Origin: Planctomycetota bacterium
Lineage (GTDB): Bacteria; Planctomycetota; MHYJ01; JACPRB01
Direction: 5' to 3'
NCBI GenBank assembly: GCA_016200125.1
Contig: JACQFK010000511.1
Coordinates: 1 to 5,564 of the forward strand
DNA length: 5,564 bases
Positions 1 to 4,322 of the stretch are shown one piece after another. The position numbers were made by a program, and so were the translations under genes. The notes below the pieces were generated by a model, which was not told where the DNA came from, searched no databases, and saw only the letters and a list, made by a program, of their open reading frames with translations. Positions within the stretch are counted from its first letter, which is position 1; each line of letters starts with the position of its first letter.

Positions 1-430
1 ACTCGCCGGCCTTGACGCCGTCCTTCACGACGCCGGCGATCGCCTCGACGCACTCGTCGAAGTAGCGGGCCAGGCGCACCTGGAATTCCGGGTGGGTGTC
101 CGAGAGCTCCTGCGCCAGGTTGCCCATCGGGCAGCCGCCGCAGCAGCCGCTGGCCGTCACCTTTTTGACGACGGCCTCGTGGAGTCGTTCCAGCTTTTGC
201 GTCGCGCTGATGGAGCGGTTCATGAAGATGGGGGCCATCTCCTGGCGCGACTTTTCGAAGTAGCCCTCGAGGACCTCGATGGCGAGCTCCTCCTTGGAGT
301 CGAAGTGGTAGTAGAAATTCGAGGGGGCCACCCGGGCGGCTTCGAGGATCTCGTCGACGCTCGTGGCCTGGTATCCGTGGCGGCCGAGGATGGCCGTGGC
401 CGCCTCCAGGAGTTTCTCTCTATTTCCCAT
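1..430 (-). CDS. TetR/AcrR-family transcriptional regulator (C-terminus cut off by window edge)
   Basis: Reading leftward from the ATG at 430-428 gives 143 residues with no stop before the window edge. The family is usually about 190-200 residues, so roughly 50 are missing. Residues 1-48 form a classic TetR DNA-binding domain: a first helix (REKLLEAATAILGRHGY), then the helix-turn-helix with SVDEILEAARVAPSNFYYHF and the following SKEEL, the most conserved stretch of the family. The ligand-binding part contains SGCCGGCPMGNLAQEL at 94-109, matching the GC..GN(L) signature of one TetR subgroup but with three cysteines (96, 97, 100). It should be a cytoplasmic dimeric repressor. The gene lies 91 bases downstream of the esterase gene on the same strand and has its own promoter-like sequence overlapped by a palindrome, which suggests autorepression. 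The ligand is unknown; a thiol-reactive compound is possible (inference). The family call is secure. Confidence 0.93.
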   Translation of the reverse strand, partial: MGNREKLLEAATAILGRHGYQATSVDEILEAARVAPSNFYYHFDSKEELAIEVLEGYFEKSRQEMAPIFMNRSISATQKLERLHEAVVKKVTASGCCGGCPMGNLAQELSDTHPEFQVRLARYFDECVEAIAGVVKDGVKAGE

Positions 431-434
431 ACTC

Positions 435-451
435 GTTAGTAACGTTATAAC
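435..451. promoter_or_regulatory. Candidate TetR operator: GTTA/TAAC palindrome
   Basis: The 17 bases GTTAGTAACGTTATAAC contain four alternating half-motifs: GTTA (435-438), TAAC (440-443), GTTA (444-447) and TAAC (448-451). The central TAACGTTA (440-447) is a perfect 8-base palindrome, and the outer GTTA-N9-TAAC is a second inverted pair. The site overlaps the probable -10 box and ends 5 bases before the TetR start codon, a typical position for an autoregulatory TetR operator. Similar sites were not seen in the other two intergenic gaps. Binding is inferred. Confidence 0.5.
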
Positions 452-472
452 CTAAACAATCGGCGAACGCAA
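444..472 (-). promoter_or_regulatory. Candidate sigma70-type promoter of the TetR gene
   Basis: On the minus strand, TTGCGT (472-467) is followed by a 17-base spacer and TATAAC (449-444). The -10 matches consensus at 5 of 6 positions and the -35 at 3 of 6. The expected start of transcription is near 437, leaving a leader of only about 7 bases before the ATG, and no good Shine-Dalgarno is visible. The surrounding 70 bases are clearly AT-richer than the coding DNA. Predicted from sequence only. Confidence 0.45.
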
Positions 473-483
473 GGATATTCCCA

Positions 484-508
484 GAGAAAGCAGCCGGTCT
501 GTTTTCTC
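484..508 (-). terminator. Stem-loop downstream of the esterase gene, possible weak terminator
   Basis: Read on the minus strand, GAGAAA-A-CAG, loop ACCGG, CTG-C-TTTCTC forms nine base pairs interrupted by one A-C mismatch, starting 13 bases after the esterase stop codon. No T-run follows it, so it is not a standard intrinsic terminator. It could attenuate read-through from the esterase into the TetR gene or protect the mRNA 3' end. On the plus strand the mismatch becomes a G-U pair. Weak evidence. Confidence 0.25.
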
Positions 509-521
509 AAACTGCAACGAA

Positions 522-1502
522 TCAAACCGTTTGTTTCGCTGCAAGATAGCGATGTAGGAGGGGGAGGGAGCGGTCGTAGCTGTAGGAGATTGAGGAGTGG
601 TCGTCGTCGAACTCCTCGAGGACCAGGCGGACCCCCAGGCGGCGGGCCTTCGCCGCGAAGATCCGCGCCCCATGGTGAAGGGCGAACTGGTCCCGGGTCC
701 CGCAGTCCACGAACACGCAATCCAGCTTCTTCAGGTCCCGCGCGTGGCGGTCGAGCATCTCGATGGGATCCCAGGACTTCCATCGTTTCCAGACGGCGGG
801 TCGGATCTCGCCCGTCTCCACCTCGAAGGGGAGATCGAACGATTTCCCCCGCGGCGAGTAGCAGGCCGCCATCGCGATCGTGTTGACCGCCGCATGGAGG
901 TTGCCCGCCAGCCGCTTGGGCATCTTCTCCCAGGCCTTGAGGAACTTCGCTGCCCCTCCGCACTTGCGCAGGATATCCGCCGCCTTGGGGAAGTCGGCCT
1001 GGTAGCAGTACTCGAAGTACATGTCCCCGGAATGGCAGGCGAGCGCGTGGAACAGGTCGGGATGCCGCATGCCCAGGACCATCGCGCCGTAGCCCCCGCT
1101 CGACTTGCCCAAGACCGCCCGGCGGCCGTTCGTCCGGTAGCGCCGGTCGATGTGCGGGACGAGCTCGCGCACGATGTGGTCCTCGTAGCGGCCGGTCGCG
1201 GAGGAGTTCAGGTATTGCGAGCCGCCCAGCCGCGTGAAGCAGTCGGGCATCACGACGATCGCCCCGCTCATCTTCCTCGTGCGGATCAGCCGGTCGAGCC
1301 GCTCGGGCAGCGACTCGCTCCAGGCCCCGCGCTGGATCAGCAGCTCCCCGAACCCGGTAAAGCCCGTCAGCATGTAGATGACCGGGTAGCGGCCCGAGGG
1401 GTAGGAGGGCGGAAGATAGACCGGCGTCCTCCGCAGGTGAGGATCGCCCAGCGGATTGCCCTTCAGGACCCGGCTCTCGAACTCGAGGATCTCGACGGTC
1501 AT
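522..1502 (-). CDS. Alpha/beta-hydrolase, putative esterase family (esterase D / enterochelin-esterase-like)
   Basis: 326 residues, ATG at 1502-1500, TGA at 524-522. The start overlaps the stop of the aldehyde dehydrogenase gene as ATGA (1502-1499); there is no separate Shine-Dalgarno, so translational coupling is likely. The protein resembles the putative-esterase family (PF00756 type: S-formylglutathione hydrolase, enterochelin esterase, antigen 85). Visible features are an N-terminal strand and PVIYMLTGFTGFG (40-52), expected to shape the oxyanion hole; the nucleophile elbow GKSSGGYGAM (132-141) with Ser134; the probable acid Asp271 in GTRDQF; and the probable catalytic histidine His302 in DDDHSS. 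The complete triad argues for an active enzyme. There is no signal peptide, so it is expected in the cytoplasm. Its partner gene suggests it acts on an ester or thioester linked to aldehyde metabolism, but the substrate is not evident; formylglutathione is only one possibility. Confidence 0.88.
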   Translation of the reverse strand: MTVEILEFESRVLKGNPLGDPHLRRTPVYLPPSYPSGRYPVIYMLTGFTGFGELLIQRGAWSESLPERLDRLIRTRKMSGAIVVMPDCFTRLGGSQYLNSSATGRYEDHIVRELVPHIDRRYRTNGRRAVLGKSSGGYGAMVLGMRHPDLFHALACHSGDMYFEYCYQADFPKAADILRKCGGAAKFLKAWEKMPKRLAGNLHAAVNTIAMAACYSPRGKSFDLPFEVETGEIRPAVWKRWKSWDPIEMLDRHARDLKKLDCVFVDCGTRDQFALHHGARIFAAKARRLGVRLVLEEFDDDHSSISYSYDRSLPLLHRYLAAKQTV

Positions 1503-2920
1503 TTGAGATTCAGCGCGAGGAGCCGGAGCTGCGTCATCTCCTCGATCGCGTAGCGCACGCCCTCCCGGCCCTGGCCGGAATCCTTTTCGCCGCCGTAGGG
1601 CATGCTGTCGACGCGCCAGCTGGGCACGTCGTTGACGATGACGCCGCCCACCTCGAGCGTCTCGAAGGCCTGGAAGACGCGGCCGATGTCGCGCGCGAAG
1701 ACGCCCGCCTGCAGGCCGAAGTCCGAATCGTTCACCGAATCGAGCGCGGCGCTGAAGTCGCGGTAGCGGTAGAGGTTCACCGTCGGCGCGAACGCCTCGT
1801 TGCAGTGGACCTTCATCTCGGGCTTCACGTCGGCGATCACGGTGGGCGGGAAGAAGCGGCCCTCCCGCTTTCCCCCGCAGAGCACCTTGGCGCCGCCCTT
1901 CGCCGCCTCGTCGACCCAGGCCTGGGTCCGCTCCACCGCCTTCTCGTCGATCATCGGCCCGAGATCCGTCTTCTCGTCGAGCGGGTCGCCCATCACGAGC
2001 TTCTTCGTCCGCTCCAGGAACTTCTGCGTGAAGGCGTCGGCGATCTTCTCCTGCAGGTAGATGCGCTGGACCGAGATGCAGACCTGGCCCGCATAGGCGA
2101 AGGAGCCCGCGACGGCGCGCTCGACGGCGAGGTCGAGGTCCGCGTCGTCGTGCACGATGAGCGCCGCGTTGCCGCCGAGCTCGAGGACGACGCGCTTGCG
2201 CCCCGCCTTCTTCTTCAGCTCCCAGCCCACGGAGGGGCTTCCCGTGAAGGTCACCAGCTTGAAGCGGTCGTCGGCGACGAGCCGGTCGGCGAGATCGGCG
2301 CCGCAGGGCGTGACGTTCACCATGCCGGCGGGCATCCCCGCCTCGAGCAGCACCTCGCCGAGGAAGAGCGCGGACAGCGGCGTCGCGCTCGCGGGCTTGA
2401 GGACGATCGTGTTGCCCGCCGCCATCGAGGGGGCGACCTTGTGGGAGACGAGGTTGAGCGGGAAGTTGAAGGGGGCGATGCCGAAGATCGGCCCGAGGGG
2501 GAAGCGGCGCGTCAGCCCCAGGCGGCCCTCGGACTGGGCGTTGAGGTCGAGCGGCAGCACCTCCCCGCCGATCCGCTTGGCCTCCTCGCTCGCGATGGTG
2601 AAGGTCGCGACCCCGCGGTCGACCTCGGCGCGCGACAGCTTGATCGTCTTCGCGTTCTCGAGGGTGATGGCGCGGGCGATCTCCTCCTTGCGGCGGGCGA
2701 GCCCGGCGGCGGCGCGCTGGAGGATCTCGCTGCGCCGGACCGACGAGAGCTTGCGCGTCTCCTCGAAGCCGCGGACCGCGGCCTGGACCGCGCGCTCCAT
2801 CTCGGCGGGCCCGGCCTTGGCGACCTCGCCGACGATCTCGCCCGTGTGGGGGCTGCGGACCGTGATCGTCTCCGGAGCGTCGACCCATTCGTTGCCGATG
2901 AGAAGCTTGCGTCGCTGCAT
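1499..2920 (-). CDS. NAD(P)-dependent aldehyde dehydrogenase
   Basis: 473 residues from the ATG at 2920-2918, a normal length for the ALDH superfamily. An in-frame TTG at 2950 would add ten residues (ILDSSFLSS...) encoded by repeat DNA, so I prefer the ATG; neither has a clear Shine-Dalgarno. All key parts are present: the oxyanion Asn152 in PFNFPLN, cofactor-binding Lys175 in LKPAS, FTGSPSVG at 225-232 in the Rossmann fold, general-base Glu247 in LELGGN, nucleophile Cys281 in AGQVCIS, and Glu375 in CNEAFAP. The C-terminal block with VPSWRVDSMPYGG and KDSGQGREG resembles the branch holding lactaldehyde, phosphonoacetaldehyde and y4uC-like dehydrogenases, but the substrate cannot be assigned. 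It oxidises an aldehyde to its acid using NAD or NADP and should be cytoplasmic. It is first in a unit with the esterase, joined by a 4-base overlap. Confidence 0.95.
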   Translation of the reverse strand: MQRRKLLIGNEWVDAPETITVRSPHTGEIVGEVAKAGPAEMERAVQAAVRGFEETRKLSSVRRSEILQRAAAGLARRKEEIARAITLENAKTIKLSRAEVDRGVATFTIASEEAKRIGGEVLPLDLNAQSEGRLGLTRRFPLGPIFGIAPFNFPLNLVSHKVAPSMAAGNTIVLKPASATPLSALFLGEVLLEAGMPAGMVNVTPCGADLADRLVADDRFKLVTFTGSPSVGWELKKKAGRKRVVLELGGNAALIVHDDADLDLAVERAVAGSFAYAGQVCISVQRIYLQEKIADAFTQKFLERTKKLVMGDPLDEKTDLGPMIDEKAVERTQAWVDEAAKGGAKVLCGGKREGRFFPPTVIADVKPEMKVHCNEAFAPTVNLYRYRDFSAALDSVNDSDFGLQAGVFARDIGRVFQAFETLEVGGVIVNDVPSWRVDSMPYGGEKDSGQGREGVRYAIEEMTQLRLLALNLK

Positions 2921-2926
2921 GGAGCT

Positions 2927-2961
2927 CAAGAATGAGGAATCAAGAATCAAGAATCAAGGAT
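2927..2961. repeat. Five-unit 7-bp tandem repeat in the divergent intergenic region
   Basis: Five consecutive heptamers are visible: CAAGAAT (2927-2933), GAGGAAT (2934-2940), CAAGAAT (2941-2947), CAAGAAT (2948-2954) and CAAGGAT (2955-2961). Three are identical and two differ at one or two bases. The array fills most of the 45 bases between the aldehyde dehydrogenase start codon (2920) and the TPR gene start (2966), and is AT-rich in a GC-rich setting. It resembles short tandemly repeated heptamers known from some bacterial genomes. Function unknown; it must overlap whatever promoter serves either gene. Confidence 0.85.
2956..2960 (+). promoter_or_regulatory. Shine-Dalgarno AAGGA deciding the TTG start of the TPR gene
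   Basis: AAGGA ends 5 bases before the TTG at 2966, a good spacing. The next in-frame candidate, GTG at 2975, would lie 14 bases away, so TTG is favoured. The motif is formed by the variant last unit (CAAGGAT) of the heptamer array. Confidence 0.55.
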
Positions 2962-2965
2962 ATAG

Positions 2966-3937
2966 TTGGACGCCGTGAAAGGGATTTCAAAGTCCGAGGC
3001 ACGGAAGATCCTGATCCGCTGCAGCCGCCTCGGGATTCCGTATGTCTATGGCCGGGGCTATCGCTGGATGATGGACGTGTTGCGCCCCTCGATCAGTCGT
3101 CTCAAGTCGTCCCGCGGTCAGGGAGACCGGAGGCTGGTCTCCACCGCATTCTACCGGCTCCGCGACGTTCATGATTTCAATCATGCTCCTCTGGCGGCGA
3201 TTCGCTCCTATCGACAATCATTGAAGGCCGATCCCTCGGAGGCTGCGGCCTGGCGGGAGATCGGTTGCATGTACGAGAGATTGGGAGCGTCGAGAAAGGC
3301 TCTTCTCGCTCTCCGACGCGCCGTGAAGATGGATCCTGAAGATGTTTATGCGCGCGATGATCTCGAGGGGGTCGAGGAGTGCGGGAGCAGAGCAGTCTAT
3401 CCTCGCAGGAACAGAATCTGGCAATCGTCGGAACTGCTCGCTCGTCAGCGGTTCAAGGCGGCATTGCATGTCCTTCGCGCCGCGCATTCCGTGAAGGAGA
3501 TTCAAGCGAGGGCCAGGGTTCTGGGCGCCTTGGGAGACTGCGAACGGGTACTCCACGAGTGGAGGCGCATTGCCGCATCCAAGGGACCCGTCGAAATGGA
3601 GGGCGCCGATGGGTTCTTTCTCCCCCAACCCCTTTTTCGGACCTCCTCCTGGTGGAGGATCCTCCTGAGTATGAAGAGCCGATGGGCTTGCGGATTCTGG
3701 TCGAGTCATCCCAGTCTCGACGCGCGCCTGCCCCGCCCATCGGCTACTTACAATTCGCCTGCAGAGGTTCGCTGGAGCCGCAGGCGTCCCGAACTCCTGG
3801 TGCGCTATCAGCTGGCGCGGGTGGAGAAGGACGCGAAAGCCGCGGCCGGCTTGGCGCGACGGTACCCCGGATGGAAGGAAGCCGTGAGGCTCGCCCGGAA
3901 GCTCCGCCGGCTCAGTTCTGCTTCGCGCCTTCCTTGA
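2966..3937 (+). CDS. TPR-repeat protein of unknown function, possibly frame-disrupted
   Basis: 323 residues from a TTG start chosen for its Shine-Dalgarno. I do not recognise the protein as a named family. Two tetratricopeptide-like units are clear: about residues 60-93 (A..YR..DVHDF...AIRSYRQSLKADP) and 94-127 (AAWREIGCMYERLGASRKALLALRRAVKMDP), each ending in the usual DP. A further helical, Arg/Ala-rich stretch follows at 155-206. TPRs usually serve protein-protein contacts. There is no signal peptide or membrane segment, and the protein is strongly basic. Residues about 221-258 are rich in Trp, Arg and Ser and look like out-of-frame translation, while another frame over 3634-3711 reads DLLLVEDPPEYEEP, so the gene may carry two compensating indels. 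GC is lower than in its neighbours. It is divergent from the aldehyde dehydrogenase gene and overlaps the cytochrome gene by 26 bases tail to tail. Coding status of residues 1-210 is good; the rest is less certain. Confidence 0.7.
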   Translation: MDAVKGISKSEARKILIRCSRLGIPYVYGRGYRWMMDVLRPSISRLKSSRGQGDRRLVSTAFYRLRDVHDFNHAPLAAIRSYRQSLKADPSEAAAWREIGCMYERLGASRKALLALRRAVKMDPEDVYARDDLEGVEECGSRAVYPRRNRIWQSSELLARQRFKAALHVLRAAHSVKEIQARARVLGALGDCERVLHEWRRIAASKGPVEMEGADGFFLPQPLFRTSSWWRILLSMKSRWACGFWSSHPSLDARLPRPSATYNSPAEVRWSRRRPELLVRYQLARVEKDAKAAAGLARRYPGWKEAVRLARKLRRLSSASRLP

Positions 3938-4259
3938 TCCAGCGGGCGATGAGCTCGACCTGCTCGGGCTTGAGGTTCTCGCCCTTCTCGGGCATCTCGG
4001 GATTGTCGCCCGAAACCACCTCGACGAGGAGGCTCTTGGTGGGGTCGCCGGGCTTGACCGGGGAACCCTGCTTGCCGCCCTTCATCAGGTCGGCATAGGT
4101 CGACATGTCGAGCTTGCCCTTCTTCTTGTCGGGCTTGTGGCAGGAGAGGCAGCTCGCCTTGAAGATCGGCTGGATGTCTTCCTTGAAGCTGACGGGCTTC
4201 TTGTCTTGAGCCGACACGGACAGGCCGAGCAGAATGAGCATCACGGGTGCGGATCGCAT
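3912..4259 (-). CDS. Small exported mono-haem c-type cytochrome (Planctomycete cytochrome C / PSCyt1-like)
   Basis: 115 residues from the ATG at 4259-4257. An upstream ATG at 4283 is possible, but the AGGAGG lies between the two and the TATAAT box would leave almost no leader for the longer form. Residues 1-17 (MRSAPVMLILLGLSVSA) are a signal peptide with likely cleavage just after VSA, before QD. The mature protein has PIFKASCLSCHKPDKKKG, with the haem-binding CLSCH at 37-41, then a KPGDPTKSLL block and a probable distal haem ligand Met89 in NPEMPEKGENL, ending with ELIARWIKEGAKQ. This order matches the PSCyt1 domain (PF07635). It should be a periplasmic electron carrier. In many planctomycete proteins this domain is fused to DUF1549/DUF1553; here it stands alone beside a DUF1501 gene, 63 bases downstream and on the same strand. 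Partner redox protein unknown. Confidence 0.92.
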   Translation of the reverse strand: MRSAPVMLILLGLSVSAQDKKPVSFKEDIQPIFKASCLSCHKPDKKKGKLDMSTYADLMKGGKQGSPVKPGDPTKSLLVEVVSGDNPEMPEKGENLKPEQVELIARWIKEGAKQN

Positions 4260-4265
4260 GAGAGT

Positions 4266-4271
4266 CCTCCT
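4266..4271 (-). promoter_or_regulatory. Strong Shine-Dalgarno AGGAGG of the cytochrome gene
   Basis: On the minus strand AGGAGG (4271-4266) lies 6 bases before the ATG at 4259. This is the best ribosome binding site in the window and it fixes the start of the cytochrome at 4259 rather than 4283. Confidence 0.85.
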
Positions 4272-4291
4272 GGCTCCAATCATGTGGGACT

Positions 4292-4297
4292 ATTATA
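4292..4297 (-). promoter_or_regulatory. Perfect TATAAT -10 box upstream of the cytochrome gene
   Basis: The minus strand reads TATAAT at 4297-4292, in the 63-base gap between the DUF1501 stop and the cytochrome start. A start of transcription near 4285 would give a leader of about 26 bases containing the AGGAGG. No good -35 hexamer is seen 15-18 bases upstream and there is no extended -10 TG, so activator help is possible. An inverted pair, GGCTCC (4272-4277) and GGAGCC (4302-4307), flanks the box. Confidence 0.5.
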
Positions 4298-4322
4298 CGC
4301 CGGAGCCGGGGGATTGGCGTCC

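Noticed and set aside
523..533. Perfect inverted repeat CAAACCGTTTG at the end of the esterase gene, considered as a second operator for TetR
   Set aside because: It overlaps the stop codon region, does not share the GTTA/TAAC half-site, and an 11-base palindrome may be chance.
597..1553. Plus-strand open frame of 318 codons opposite the esterase
   Set aside because: Antisense shadow with no recognisable motif; the minus strand encodes an esterase with a complete triad.
1503..2888. Long open frame upstream of and in frame with the esterase, as if the esterase had a 460-residue N-terminal extension
   Set aside because: It lies entirely over the aldehyde dehydrogenase in another frame and is Arg/Gly/Pro-rich low-complexity sequence typical of high-GC shadow frames; the ATG at 1502 begins the recognisable esterase.
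1805..2935. Plus-strand open frame of 376 codons opposite the aldehyde dehydrogenase
   Set aside because: Composition is dominated by Leu, Arg, Glu, Asp and Gly with no domain, as expected for the antisense of a high-GC gene. The opposite strand has a full ALDH with all catalytic residues.
2962..2990. Minus-strand TTGAAA (2990-2985) considered as the -35 of an aldehyde dehydrogenase promoter
   Set aside because: The hexamer is good, but at 17-base spacing the -10 would be AACTAT, a poor match, and other spacings are no better, so it was not listed as a feature.
3622..3646. Programmed -1 ribosomal frameshift at CCCCTTTTTC in the TPR gene
   Set aside because: The in-frame codons (CAA CCC CTT TTT CGG) do not form a standard X XXY YYZ slippery heptamer, and a second shift back would be needed; indel error or gene decay is simpler.
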